DNA of 64,000 nt from Atriophallophorus winterbourni (GCA_013407085.1 JACCGJ010002998.1:124001-188000); one strand, 5' to 3'; positions 11,351 to 23,613 are shown, numbered from the stretch's first letter. Made by a program: numbers and translations. The notes: generated by a model not told the origin, from the letters alone.

Positions 11351-12859
11351 CATATTAAGTCAGGACGTCCAGCTCATTTAACGGCATCCCAATGCCCGTA
11401 TTGAATGGAGTTTAAGGAGGTGGAATACCTCACGTCAATCCAGGTACACACCCATATTCTTTGCGAACGTCCATTACGTCATTGGCACCGGCTTCTATGA
11501 CACCCGATGTGACTATGAACATATCATTCAGCATTGTATACCAAATTGCGGACACGATGCCAATGATAATCACGCTCACCTAAGAATCTCGCAACACAAG
11601 GGAACGCTGATTTGTTAAACGCGTTTATTACACACGGTCAAAAAACACGTTTTCCATCTCATGAGTTCGATGATGGCCTGGCTTGAACCGATTTCGTGCA
11701 ATCCTTCCAGAGCACAAGTTATTTCGGATTCGCAATGGACGTCTTCCCTCGTTTAGGCAATTCTTGCGTTTGTTTTAAGCCGAAGGATGATGTTCTGCTT
11801 ATCACCTCATCGTTAATGCATTTATAACCTCCACTTTTTGAGAGATTGTAGGTTGCTGGTCCGCTTAATAATTTATATTGTGGAATTCGCATTTGGCCAT
11901 GTTTAAAGTTGATATCTGTTCATTTTATCAAGGTTTGTTCAGTTAAAACCTATTCGCAATTAAAGGTCTCTTTACCCATTATTCCATAAAGGTTGGCAGA
12001 GCGTCATACATAGAATTTTCTAATTGAATTTCTCTTCCTTGACTACTTTAGCGCACTAAAAGCTAATTCAGTATACCAAGCCTATCGTAGTTGTCATTCA
12101 GGGAGATTTCGCTGATTTTGATTGTTTGGTATTTAATACATTGCTTGGAACATGATAGGCGTGATTTTCGGAGACATTACGGTCCTTAGGTGAATCTTTT
12201 GCAGTTGTATGAAAGTATAATGAGGACAGGGGTTGGATAAAGTTTTTCGAGTGAATTCAAGTCATTTATAGGCTCTTTGTTGACTGTTGAGTTGGGCATG
12301 ATCCAATCGATAAAAAGGCAAATTTTCTGTTCCAGCATATGAATGCTCCAAAACAAAAGGTTAGTTATAATAACTTGATCGATATTCTTCACAGCAAAAC
12401 CGTAATTCAATGGCATTCGAGAAAATCAAAAGTCATTGAAATTTGCTGTCACTGTTTTATTCCGACTAGTATTACCTTCGGAGCAACTAAATGTTCAATT
12501 TATTACACCAAAATGGCTTCTATTATTTTCACATGTGTTCAGTCGATAATTGGAAACCACACAATCAACACATCAATATTATTCATTTTCTTGCGAGTTT
12601 GCTTTTAAATTTACACAGCTTTCTATCAGATTCTGGGAAATATTCACAATGTTGACAATGTCTGCCTGACACAGAAATCATAGAAATCGCGTTTTGCATT
12701 TGTTAGAAGGCACAACATTCATAATAACCTACAAAGCCATAATGAAATATGTGTAGTGGGTGACGTCAGGTCGATTGAACTTAAATCGCGGCCCCTTTGA
12801 CGTAGTCTGTGCATGGTTAATGATACTCGATTTCACATTAATTACGTCAACCCTACTCC
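11351..12859. other. Unrecognised interior of the duplicated unit
   Basis: No coding signal rises above background. The block TTAAACGCGTTTATTACACA (about 11616) resembles TCAAACGCGTTCATTACACA at about 17894, so part of this may be an older dispersed repeat. Short mirrored ORFs at 12186-12608 are in low-complexity AT DNA and look like chance. Confidence 0.5.
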
Positions 12860-12990
12860 CCGACGGCGTGCAACTAACGCCGATCGACCGAGTTCTGCCT
12901 ATCGTTGCGAGCGCTGCGAGAGAGATTGTTCCTCTCATATCGGGCTGTTAAGTGTTTCAAAAATCTCTGGAACATGAAACAAATCACACG
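12860..12990 (+). mobile_element. LINE-B solitary 3' tail, truncated at duplication junction
   Basis: Matches the LINE-B 3' end from GACGGCGTGCAACTAACG through GAGAGATTGTTCCTCTC to AAACAAATCACACG, where it is cut. The complete version is the unit 2 copy at 15750-15928, so the duplication breakpoint lies inside this tail. Confidence 0.8.
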
Positions 12991-13556
12991 CAGATTAACC
13001 TGACCATCTCCACCACTTTAGATTCAAATGTCGAAACATGTTTATGAGTAAATGCTTACTCAAGGCATTGTGGGATTCATGTATGATGCGGATTGCGGCA
13101 GGTTCCGATCATGATTCACGTTTGTGTGTGCTTTTCTGACATGAAATCAGAAACATTTGACTAAAATAGCATTTGCAGTCGATTGTTAAATCCACATGCA
13201 TATATATGTGAATAATATTTTATTAAACTTTTCCATCTTGTTCAAACACCTAAAAGACAAAGTGACACTTGGTAAGTGATTTAGCTGTATCAACTTTGAT
13301 CTTTTCTGAATTTCCAACGAAGCAGTTCTCAAAATTAACAAAAACCAACCGAACTTACGGAATTTTTCTGCAATGGACACCGCAGACAAACTGAATCACT
13401 TGTTAACTTAACTCAACTATGAATGACGGTCATGATGACCACCCTCTGCTAATGTCAACCTGGATATACAGTAATCCTTGGAAAAGTAGGAAACTGGTAA
13501 TCCTCAGTCCAAGGCAGTATGTAAACAAATTTCACGTTACTGTAGCAAGGATAATC

Positions 13557-14240
13557 TTTTGTTGTTGGCGTCCTTCGGTCGATGTCGAACATGGATTTGC
13601 ATCGCAGACGTATGTTGGTTTTATGCTACACGGCACTTCGAATGACTTGACAGTCTGATTTGGTGGGAACAAACGATATCACAGGACTTGTAGCGATGGG
13701 CAATAATCAATCGTTCGGTGTCATTTGCACGCCGGCGGCAAGAACTTTGTTCAGCAGCCCAAATTAGGCATGACGTTTTACACGGTGCCTCCAAAGTGTG
13801 TGGTCAATAGCAAGCTTATCCCTATTCGTAGGGTCAATGCAAAGGGATTTCATTAATTTTTAAAAAAAATCTTTCACCGCAAGTGCGCTCTGCCTACAAA
13901 TCGACTTCCTGCATTTAACTCACCATAAATTCGATTTTTTTGAAAACGACCATTTTCAATTCTCTACACATAACCCAGCAATCGTAGACGACGCTGTCGT
14001 AGTACGTAAAACATGCTCTCTAGACCAGCCTTTGAAAGCACTTCAGAATTAGTCACTTTGTCCATCAACATTATATTCAATATACAGAGGATGCTTCGTA
14101 AATCTGAAGCGTTCAGCTTTCGTTCGTGTTTTTCCTAGATGGTCCACGTCTAACTGCCCTAAAGTGAAGCATTTATCACGCACACGCTCTGAACCATCAT
14201 CTTGGTCGCCTAGGTCAAATTGCGGTTGTCCGAGTGGCAG
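13557..14240 (-). mobile_element. LINE-B 3' fragment (in duplication unit 2)
   Basis: Duplicate of the 10668-11350 fragment, with the same frame disruptions, so the decay predates the duplication. Confidence 0.8.
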
Positions 14241-15749
14241 CATATTAAGTCAGGACGTCCAGCTCATTTAACGGCATCCCAATGCCCGTATTGAATGGAG
14301 TTTAAGGAGGTGGAATACCTCACGTCAATCCAGGTACACACCCATATTCTTTGCGAACGTCCATTACGTCATTGGCACCGGCTTCTATGACACCCGATGT
14401 GACTATGAACATATCATTCAGCATTGTATACCAAATTGCGGACACGATGCCAATGATAATCACGCTCACCTAAGAATCTCGCAACACAAGGGAACGCTGA
14501 TTTGTTAAACGCGTTTATTACACACGGTCAAAAAACACGTTTTCCATCTCATGAGTTCGATGATGGCCTGGCTTGAACCGATTTCGTGCAATCCTTCCAA
14601 AGCACAAATTATTTCGGATTCGCAATGGACGTCTTCCCTCGTTTAGGCAATTCTTGCGTTTGTTTTAAGCCGAAGGATGATGTTCTGCTTATCACCTCAT
14701 CGTTAATGCATTTATAACCTCCACTTTTTGAGAGATTGTAGGTTGCTGGTCCGCTTAATAATTTATATTGTGGAATTCGCATTTGGCCATGTTCAAAGTT
14801 GATATCTGTTCATTTTATCAAGGTTTGTTCAGTTAAAACCTATTCGCAATTAAAGGTCTCTTTACCCATTATTCCATATAGGTTGGCAAAGCCTCATACA
14901 TAGAATGTTCTAATTGAATTTCTCTTCCTTGACTACTTTAGCGCACTAAAAGATAATTCAGTATACCCAGCCTATCGTAGTTGTCATTCAGGGAGATTTC
15001 GCTGATTTTGATTGTTTGGTATTTAATACATTGCTTGGAACATGATAGGCGTGATTTTCGGAGACATTACGGTCCTTAGGTGAATCTTTTGCAGTTGTAT
15101 GAAAGTATAATGAGGACAGGGGTTGGATAAAGTTTTTCGAGTGAATTCAAGTCATTTATAGGCTCTTTGTTGACTGTTGAGTTGGGCATGATCCAATCGA
15201 TAAAAAGGCAAATTTTCTGTTTCAGCATATGAAAGCTCCAAAACAAAAGGTTAGTTATAATAACTTGATCGATATTCTTCACAGCAAAACCGTAATTCAA
15301 TGGCATTCGAGAAAATCAAAAGTCATTGAAATTTGCTGTCACTGTTTTATTCCGACTAGTATTACCTTCGGAGCAACTAAATGTTCAATTTATTACACCA
15401 AAATGGCTTCCATTATTTTCACATGTGTTCAGTCGATAATTGGAAACCACACAATCAACACATCAATATTATTCATTTTCTTGCGAGTTTGCTTTTAAAT
15501 TTACACAGCTTTCTATCAGATTCTGGGAAATATTCACAATGTTGACAATGTCTGCCTGACACAGAAACCATAGAAATCGCGTTTCGCATTTATTAGAAGG
15601 CACAACATTCATATTAACCTACAAAGCCATAATGAAATATGTGTAGTGGGTGACGTCAGGTCGATTGAACTTAAATCGCGGCCCCTTTGACGTAGTCTGT
15701 GCATGGTTAATGATACTCGATTTCACACTAATTACGTCAACCCTACTCC
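14241..15749. other. Unrecognised interior of duplication unit 2
   Basis: Same content as 11351-12859; no gene recognised. Confidence 0.5.
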
Positions 15750-15928
15750 CCGACGGCGTGCAACTAACGCCGATCGACCGAGTTCTGCCTATCGTTGCGA
15801 GCGCTGCGAGAGAGATTGTTCCTCTCATATCGGGCTGTTTAGTGTTTCAAAAATCTCTGGAACATGAAACAAATCACACGTTTGTGATGGTCGACATCGA
15901 CCGGAGGAGGCCAACAACAACAACACAC
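15750..15928 (+). mobile_element. LINE-B solitary 3' tail with (CAA)n end
   Basis: Complete version of the truncated 12860-12990 tail. After CACACG it continues with TTTGTGATGGTCGACATCG, ACCGGAGGAGG and CCAACAACAACAACA. Short tandem repeat tails instead of poly(A) are usual for RTE-like LINEs. Confidence 0.85.
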
Positions 15929-17989
15929 GAATCCCGCAACACATGCAAAGTCAATTGATCAACCGTGTACATGCTAAAAGCAAAACAAACGGCTATCTTG
16001 TACATCTGTAAATGACCTAAATACAACATAGACATTAACATATTGTTTCTAATTGTCCCTTCGATTTGATTTCATGCCAACTAGTTCAGTTCGAGCGCTC
16101 AACTTCCTGGGTTCGTTTGACTGAACTTGATTAATTGCATAGCAATCGATAGCGACTGGCATTGGTCATATCCATATGCTTCCGAAAATATTTTCCTTGT
16201 AATGTGACCATCCAATACTCTCTAGACCTAAATGATCCCGGTTTGGCTTCCGACTATTCAGCGCTTACGGCTGTGGCATTGAGTCAGATGTTCATGTTAG
16301 TTTCGACAGATATTCAAAAGGTAATTTTGAACCTATGCACACAATAAAATATATAAAAGTAAGAAAACCTTTTAAACCATCGTGCACTAATAAGCAGTAT
16401 ATCTTTGGATGGGAAAACAATCAGTATCAAGTCAGTTCCTCGGATCGAAAACACGATAGCCTCGGAACTAATAGGGTTTTAATAGGGTTTTAATTTTTTT
16501 TACTCATGAGAAGCAGCATAGTTGAAATAGTCATGATTGTCATCACGACTGCGACATGGAGGGTACAGATCGCTTTAATTGTTCATCCGGCACCATGAAA
16601 GTTTCCATTTTCCATTAACTCAACCGACTTCATCATTTTATAGGCACTTTAGTTGCTCAATGCAATGTGGATAAAGTAAGTTTTCCTTTCATGTTCAACT
16701 AAAATGTACATTTAAACTGGCAAAAAAATTATCAAAATGAATGATTCAATACTGCAAACCGCTTTCTTTCGTTTGTGTGAATGGTTTAATTGTTAATCCT
16801 CGAAAATATGCTTGTTTTCTCAAAATAGACCTCGGTTAATGAATATAACTCTCTCAGTAACACATTGGATCAATTTGTTCGAAATTTGCGAGTTTGCTCT
16901 AATAGCTGATTCTCAATAAGTGAGAGATAAAACAGATGATTTTTTGAAGGAGACTGATTCCCAACTAAACTTAAATAGAACTACCCGTTTTAAGGCAATT
17001 CCCGCAGTATTTAGCAACGGCGAGAAATGTTTCAGTGATTATTGAAACAGTGTTCGATGACTAAAACTTTTAATTGGTCACTCTCTGAGAAAACAGTGGT
17101 TTCTTTGGAATTTTACTGTCATGGAAATTCAATCAATCGTTGAATTTCCCATCTGTTTGCCAAACTATTCGCATTGCCTAAAACAGGAATAATGGATACA
17201 GCCAAAATCAGGTACTGATGCATTATTCCAGCGGGTTTGAACACTCAACAAATGAATTACCTAAACGCTTTCCAATTAAACATGCACTCCATGGGTAGGC
17301 AATAATCATTCCAAATCGCAAATGTTTCTTTGTTCTACATGCAAAATTTTATCGTTCTAAATCAACTAGAATTCATTTCCAGTTTCAAACCTTTGGTTCG
17401 CTAAGTCTGAGTCGTTTGGAGCGACGAAAGTTACGAATGCGTTCACCTCATACAACGTGCAGAGCAGGCGACCAGGTCGTATATATTTGGAAATACTACT
17501 CACGAGGATATTCATGGATTTTTAAAATGGTCAAATAAAAACACCAAAACCTTTTACTACTAGATTAACAATCACTCATTGATTCTGTATTTCGCCAACA
17601 TTGTTCGGTGCACCAAAACTAGTTAACAGACTGGCTAGGAATAAAATTGTTCCGTGTGGGGAGAGCAAACCGGAAATGATTGTGTCAGATTATTACGGGC
17701 CTACGAGCGGTGGCTGACAAAAATTTGACCTCCTATCGAGACATCCATGACATCAGTTCAAAAACGACTACGTTACCCACTCGCGCTTAATAGCCACGTC
17801 AAGTTTGAACCCAATTCATCCATGAGGTCAACCCGTCCAACGCTATACGTGTTCACCCACGAGCCCACAACGGAAGAGATAGCCGATTGGTCAAACGCGT
17901 TCATTACACACATTTGCATGCTTTTCCGTCAAACACACCCCACGACCGGATTCGTGCTGTTTGCACTCATCAGGTATGGACAGTAAGAT
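15929..17989. other. Mostly unique AT-rich DNA
   Basis: No gene recognised. CATATGCTTCCGAAAATATT (about 16172) resembles GCATGCTTTCGAAAATGTTT (about 18198), hinting at an old dispersed repeat. GGGTTTTAATAGGGTTTTAA at about 16480 is a tiny tandem duplication. Confidence 0.5.
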
Positions 17990-18130
17990 CAGGATCCAAT
18001 TGCGCTGGAAACAGGTATCTTATAAGGGGCAACTCAAACAACCTCAACACTGTCCTGAACTATGTCTCTCCAGGTTGTCACTTAGATCTGATTTGTCTTT
18101 GAATTTCGTGCACGCCGGTACGCTACCAAA
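17990..18130 (+). repeat. Unclassified dispersed repeat
   Basis: Similar in order and spacing to 46240-46400 on the opposite strand. Shared blocks are TATCTTATAAGGG / TATCTTATATATAGG, the run around AACAACCTCAACACTG, and the stronger block CTCCAGGTTGTCACTTAGAT / CTCGGTTGTCACTTCGACC. Class unknown. Overlapping small ORFs in all three frames argue against coding. Confidence 0.45.
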
Positions 18131-18455
18131 CGTCCTGAATCTAAGCATATTTTACCGACCTTGATGACTTGCATGTTCGTTTGACGTTCTCCATGTGTGC
18201 ATGCTTTCGAAAATGTTTTCGCGTGAACGCTCTTAATAAAATCCTTATGAAACCCGAATTATTACGAATTTACAATTATTATCGCTGGTGTTTTTGGCGG
18301 TTTTGCTCTTGTGTTGTACCGGAGGGTGGAGTTCTGCAAATCCTTCGAAATCTCGTGATTCGTACTCACCGCTAATGCGCCTCGTACATCCAAAATATCA
18401 TGTCGCCACGAGGTATCACTAAAAGCGTGTGGCGCGGATGTGAGCACTTTGAAAC

Positions 18456-18655
18456 AACGTCATTTCCATTTATTTGATGGGTTGACTTGATTACATTGCG
18501 TTGGTCTTTCATCTATAGCATGGGTGTGCTAGGCTGGCTGTCAATTGTTTGAGGCAATAACTTTTACTTTGTTTCCGTTGACTTAAATTATTATCGCTGT
18601 CTTTAAAATATGGGTGAATGCATGTGGTATATGTGATGGAACGCAATTTAAAACG
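18456..18655. repeat. Dispersed repeat, copy 1 (about 195 bp)
   Basis: About 85-90% like 20910-21105. Shared blocks: TTGATTACATTGCGTTGGTC, GTGCTAGGCTGGCTGTC, TTTGAGGCAATAAC, ATATGGGTGAATGCATGTGG. The second copy is joined to a LINE-like tail, so this may be the body of a non-autonomous element. Confidence 0.75.
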
Positions 18656-19534
18656 AATATTCATCAATTCCATGACTGAACTGAGGTTCTGATTTCCCAT
18701 GGGATTTATCTTTAAACCTTACTCTGTTTTTGCAGAACAAAATTGAGGTGCACAAAGGTAAGTCTATTTTTGAAATTCAAATAAAATTAATTAAACCGTT
18801 TAACAGCATTTTGGAAAGCGTTTCTTAATCTATAATTTTGTAAGATTCTATGCAAATTTCATGAGATTGAGGCATCAATTTAATTAACCTAACTGAGATT
18901 AACTTTAATGCAAAATTGAAGGACCTAATGAATTATCATAGAATTATCAATTGTATGTATAACTCAGAACATTATTGCGTGTAACGTACGTCAAGCTAGA
19001 CCATTTGTATTATTTTCAAATACATTTAGCTAAACAATGCCATAGTACAAATATTTTCATTTGCATTTCCATCGCACATACACATCTACTGCTTTCGTTC
19101 CGTTCGCGCTGATCAAGTGAGAACAGTACGATCGGGATTCGCATGCCTTGAAATCGTACATTCCATACATAATAACCGTTATTTACCTTAATGCAAAGAG
19201 GGATTAACAGACTTCATTGATGACTCCATTCATGTTATCCCTCGGGTATCGTTTGGAGGGAAATTCAGTCACAAAATACAACTGAGCTAATTCAGGTCAG
19301 GTAACTCATCTTCCCGAGAACAACCAACAACACAAACGTCAAGATCCTTCAACGATCTTGACAATCAACGAGGCTAACAGGCCTTGCTATTGAATACGTT
19401 TGGCAACATTTGGACAACTGACCAAATCGACTCCAATCAATAAGAGCTCGACGTGACACAAAGTCTGTGAGTTGTTGAAACATAAGTTTCAATCCCTCGC
19501 AGTATATAGCGTTCTGCAGATCAGCCCATTGTTG
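18656..19534. other. AT-rich DNA without recognisable gene
   Basis: No ORF of note on either strand and no repeat recognised. Confidence 0.6.
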
Positions 19535-19963
19535 CTAGAACGCACCCGTTAAAATATGCACTATATACTCTAAAGTAGCACTGGCGTTTAAAACCTCCTG
19601 GCACTCCAATAGAGTAAGGGCAACTTGACATTTACACATTGACAAGCTGAGATTCGCAAAGCCTTTTGATTGGCCAATCAATCGCCGGGCCTCTTCCAAG
19701 AACTCATCTAAAACTGAGTGTGCCACAACACAAGGTAGGCCTGATGGTTGTCTATGACTGCTGCCATGAGTTAATTTAGTGATTGTAGCATGAGCAGTCG
19801 CTAAATCCTTTTCCAATTCAAGTTCCGTTTTAAATGCTACACAGTGACAGTCGAGTCCATGTCTACCAACAGATGGAGATTCAAAATCGTCCGCACCATT
19901 GTGACTATCTTTTAGGGACCTAACCGAACCACGCACTAACTTTGCTAAACCTTCAGGCATCAT
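19535..19963 (-). CDS. Hypothetical protein or exon, 142 codons
   Basis: Open minus-strand frame without homology to any retroelement protein seen in this window. The residue mix is varied, with a charged, possibly helical or coiled stretch (KTELELEKDLATAHATITKL, about residues 45-64) and a Leu/Ala-rich C-terminal half (VLDEFLEEARRLIG about 84-97, then several Cys). No signal peptide or membrane segment. Base composition is less AT-rich than the flanks, which favours real coding. It could be a single-exon gene or one exon; a TTTTGAAG acceptor-like site lies just upstream at about 19980. Function unknown. Confidence 0.35.
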   Translation of the reverse strand: MMPEGLAKLVRGSVRSLKDSHNGADDFESPSVGRHGLDCHCVAFKTELELEKDLATAHATITKLTHGSSHRQPSGLPCVVAHSVLDEFLEEARRLIGQSKGFANLSLSMCKCQVALTLLECQEVLNASATLEYIVHILTGAF

Positions 19964-20909
19964 AGATGTACAATAATGACTTCAAAACACAAATTAAATG
20001 AACGTCACCGAGTGTTCAACAAAAATGTTGTGGAATGGTTCAAGCTTCAACGTTCCAATCCGCACAGATTCACTGATGATAGATCAGGTTCGTTCACCGA
20101 TTTTGACGACGTAGCTGAGCGTCGGCCAATTTCAATACTGCTTCGATTGCAATGAAACAAAACGAGTATATTCTCCGGTGAAGACAAATACTGCAACAGT
20201 CAAGAACAAGTTGTGACGCGAATCCAATTGAAACGATCCAAGTTGACCACAGTAATTTATCCGGTTGAGAAAATACGGTACAAATCAAAAGTCAAATTGT
20301 TGCAATTCCAAGTTGAGTACTGTAAAGTGTGTGACGTCAGTAACGCGTATTACACCCGTTTCTTAGTTCGGCAAGTTCAAACCCACAATTCGGATGTTAT
20401 ACGGTACTGTTATTAGCAACAATTACAACAACAATAATTATAAAAACCTCAACTGTATGAGAACGTACAGCAAATAGTTGAGCCAAAATACTCCAGAATC
20501 AATTATATCAAATGCAACCACATTCAATGATGACCTGAGATATAAATAGAATGAATGGAGTTACCAAAATTGCCGTCCAAAATGTCTGTCAAAGACAAGA
20601 CACCCGAAAGTGGTGTCAAAATACAAGCCAATTTCAAGTGCACAAAATGGCAACCAAATTCAACAAAAATGACCGACAATGGCATAAACAAGGAATTAAA
20701 TCAAAGCTTCACCAAATATGTGAACAGAATATTTCCAATAAGACAATTACTAAAAGCAATGTTCAATTTCTAAATTCTAAAGAGAAAACAAACGAAACCC
20801 AAATTCAAGTCACACAAATCGGTATTGTATAAAATTCGAAAGTAGAGAGGAAAAAGAAGAATATCAAAGCTACATGACACTTAACTTGTCTTTTACAGTC
20901 CTCTGAAAC

Positions 20910-21105
20910 CAAATCATTTCCTTTTATTTGATTGGTTTACTTGATTACATTACGTTGGTCTTTCATTCATGGCATGGCTGTGCTAGGCTGGCTGTCGATT
21001 ATTTGAGGCAATAACCTTTTACATTGTTCCCGTTGACTAATTAATTTCGCTGTCTTTACAATATGGGTGAATGCATGTGGTGTATGTGATGGAACAAAAT
21101 TTAGC
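20910..21105. repeat. Dispersed repeat, copy 2
   Basis: Partner of 18456-18655. To its right the sequence continues as a unique body and then a LINE-like tail at 21270-21385. Confidence 0.75.
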
Positions 21106-21269
21106 TCTGACATTAGCTCTGCGAGTTGGGATGAACGTGTTGTTGATGGCGCACTTTGAAGATACTGTAGGCTAGATAGTGCTCGCAGCGGCCAACTATA
21201 GTTCACATCTTCTGCGTGAAAAGCCGCCGATCGGTCAGGTATGGTCTCTCGATACGTGGGCCGCGAGAG

Positions 21270-21385
21270 AGATCGTTTCTCAAACGCCTTGACGCATAAA
21301 ACCAACATGCGCTTGTGATGTACATTCATTGTCAACCTCGATCAAATGAAGCCCAATGACGACGACGACAACAACAACAGCGAGC
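21270..21385 (+). mobile_element. LINE-B-like 3' tail with (GAC/AAC)n end
   Basis: Contains CGAGAGAGATCGTTTCTC, then GCGCTTGTGATGTACATTCA, an AACCTCGATC box and a GACGACGACGACAACAACAA tail, in the order seen in LINE-B 3' UTRs. The sequence is diverged and some internal blocks differ. The body to its left (20910-21269) is not LINE-B coding sequence, so this may be a SINE-like element using a LINE-B-type tail. Confidence 0.55.
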
Positions 21386-22009
21386 GGTGGTGGCAAACAT
21401 TGTCGTTTTGACCCATGCGAATCGATTTCCAAATTAAAGATTATCGTAAACGCCAATGTTATCATGATGTTCCATTGTATTATTTTTGATTTGTTGAAAA
21501 GAACAAACTGCTCCAAACTCCATTAATTTCTATGCTTACTCGAGCGCCGTGAATAATCTTTTAAATAAACATGCATATTCGCAAATTAATTTACACTATA
21601 CTTGAATTTTCAGAATAACGTTTGGAACGATTTGTTTTCTGCAATGACGAAATAAATTCTCGCATGCATTCTTATGCTTTTTTGCTCTGGATTCAGTAAG
21701 CTGAGGAACTAAATCACATGGGATTGCTAGGCGGATATGAATATAGGTTTCAAGACTACTGCCAAATGCACTAGTCAATTTTTGAAAAATTATACGAGCT
21801 GTTTTTATCCGGTTCTAGCTCAGACATCGGCTATTTGTATTATGATCCATGTATCACATTTCATTCACTGTACGGGCACATATATGCAACTGTGCAGTCA
21901 CCATCATCAGAGACATCATGACACCGGTAGCATGTACCGAATGTTTAACTGTCCTACAACTATGAAAAATTAAACCCCTATTAGATGAGGAATGATGGGA
22001 CTGAAATAT

Positions 22010-22312
22010 CCAGGGATTCTATAAACAAATGAACACAAACAATAAAGTTTCGTGAACGATTAGAGCGACGTCAGTACCACGGCTTCCTTGCGACTGCCAT
22101 ACATCCAAACGATCTTTCGTCGTCACCCAACTTGAAAACATACAAGGATAAAGAAACACTCCAATAAGATGTGTATTGAAAGACAGCCACTCAACACGGT
22201 TTGGGAACATAAGCCTGAGCGTAACTAACCAATGTGATATCTGATCGCTGGAACCCCGGCCGGGACCTTCGAAAAGGTTACTAGTACGGGTTTTCAGCTA
22301 CCTATGCCATGT
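22010..22312 (-). mobile_element. LINE-A 3' fragment
   Basis: The block at 22260-22312 (GAAAAGGTTACTAGTACGGG, then CTACCTATGCCATGTG) matches 45-95 of the window, the C-terminal codons of LINE-A. The leftward continuation to about 22010 would be its extreme C-terminus and 3' UTR, missing from the first copy because the window starts there. Severely 5'-truncated. Confidence 0.65.
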
Positions 22313-22935
22313 GTAATACTTTTGTGAATTTCTATGAAAATGCGCTGGATCTCATTATGCTTATTTATACTTTTGTATGGCTAAACTTATTGATGGATTA
22401 TCCGGCTTCAATGATATCACGAAATATGTCAACTGGAACACATCGATCCTTAGCGAAATGGTTACAAGTTCGTATACATTAACGTTTCCGATTTGAAACC
22501 CCGTAGACGGGACGCACGACTGGGGCATCTACATCTTTCTTTACAGTCAATGCCTAGGTCTTCACGCGACCTGTCTTGAATTCCTCGAAAACTAAAGGTG
22601 GAATTAGAGTCGTGCATAAGTTACGTATGTATGTCTCACTTGAATAAATCATTAAAAGGCGATCCACTTCATGCCTTTCAGGACAAAGATTTAACTGAAC
22701 AGATGATGCACACATTATTTGCACGATCAACATTTGAATTCACTTCTGCTTTTTATTAATGAACAACAGAGGTACTTGAATGACTAATACATATTTAATT
22801 GTGCAAACCCGAATACGTTATTGTTACATTGCTGTTGTTACTAATATCATGATCGCAACCTCGTAATTGTCCAACCTGGCAATATACGGTACTACGTCGA
22901 TTCAAACTGGCACAATTCATCCAGAGCCAGCAACG
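22313..22935. other. No gene recognised
   Basis: AT-rich; nothing supported on either strand. Confidence 0.5.
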
Positions 22936-23598
22936 TTATTGTTGCTCCGGTTCGTGTTGCTGAATTATTTGGTCTTGTTTGCAATGCGACACAGAGTTTT
23001 CCCATTGAAATGTTGCCACATAATTTGTAACGGTACGTGGTAATTCTTCCGAATAATCATCACGAATTTCAACAACGTCGATAGCAAGCACATGGTTCAA
23101 TGGGCTTGTGAAATTTTGCACTTTACTTGTAAGGGACTGCAAATAATCAAGGACACTTGGGGCAGATGTATTGCGAAATAATTGCCATATACGTAGATAA
23201 TATCTCGATATCGACTGTTCCATTGTATTCCACATATATCTGATAGATTCATGGACAGGTATAATGTTCCAAATTTGCGACAGTTTGTTCTTCAGCAAAT
23301 ACAAACTCGGTGGTCCGGTAACTTGTCTAGATCCGGACTGTGCAATAGGATAACGTAGTCCTCGACTATATCGATAAATAATAGTGTAGCGCTTTGCCAC
23401 ATGATGTAATCTCGATGGTAAATTTTGTTTATAAATATATGCGTAAACACGATCCCTTGGCAGGACATTTTGTTTGACAAACGATAGTTTGAATTTGGGA
23501 TAGAACAGAAAAATCATAAACATTACCACCACTACGCTGCGATTGAGAGCAAGGTTATTCATTTTACTCAACATCTTCAAATGGTAATGCTTTATCAA
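22936..23598 (-). CDS. Hypothetical protein segment, 220 codons, one hydrophobic helix
   Basis: Long open minus-strand frame unrelated to the retroelements here. Near the N-terminus a hydrophobic stretch (RSVVVVMFMIFLFYPKF, about residues 20-36) looks like a membrane segment. The rest is soluble-looking, with RDRVYAYIYKQN, RYTIIYRYSRGLRYP and a Gln/Glu-rich end. It is in the same frame as the ORF at 23614-24135 and separated from it by a single TGA and a few codons, so both probably belong to one gene or pseudogene. The first codon of the open frame is TTG, so the start is uncertain; an ATG follows 8 codons later. Function not recognised. Confidence 0.45.
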   Translation of the reverse strand: MIKHYHLKMLSKMNNLALNRSVVVVMFMIFLFYPKFKLSFVKQNVLPRDRVYAYIYKQNLPSRLHHVAKRYTIIYRYSRGLRYPIAQSGSRQVTGPPSLYLLKNKLSQIWNIIPVHESIRYMWNTMEQSISRYYLRIWQLFRNTSAPSVLDYLQSLTSKVQNFTSPLNHVLAIDVVEIRDDYSEELPRTVTNYVATFQWENSVSHCKQDQIIQQHEPEQQ

Positions 23599-23613
23599 GC
23601 AGTTTGTATAATT

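Larger units (their letters stand above)
10098..12987. repeat. Tandem duplication, unit 1 (2890 bp)
   Basis: The same 2890-bp sequence occurs twice in a row; for instance TGACCATCTCCACCAC starts at 10111 and again at 13001. Similarity is about 98-99% by eye. Each unit holds a minus-strand LINE-B fragment near its start, about 1.4 kb of unrecognised DNA (11350-12780), and a plus-strand LINE-B tail at its end. The unit 1 tail is cut at CACACG, where unit 2 begins with CAGATTAACC; unit 1 starts with CAGAATAACC. Confidence 0.95.
12988..15880. repeat. Tandem duplication, unit 2
   Basis: Second unit of the 2.89-kb duplication. It repeats the layout of unit 1 base for base apart from scattered substitutions and a few one-base indels. 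The junction carries short microhomology (ACGCAG at both unit starts). Confidence 0.95.

Noticed and set aside
11159..11353. 64-codon ORF, repeated identically at 14049-14243
   Set aside because: It is LINE-B C-terminal DNA read in a wrong frame; identity of the two ORFs only reflects the tandem duplication.
20551..20832. Overlapping plus-strand ORFs of 93 and 72 codons
   Set aside because: Asn/Gln/Lys-rich low-complexity sequence open in two frames at once, with no domain or splice support.
20967..21335. 122-codon minus-strand ORF
   Set aside because: Covers a dispersed repeat and a LINE-like tail; antisense reading of repeat DNA.
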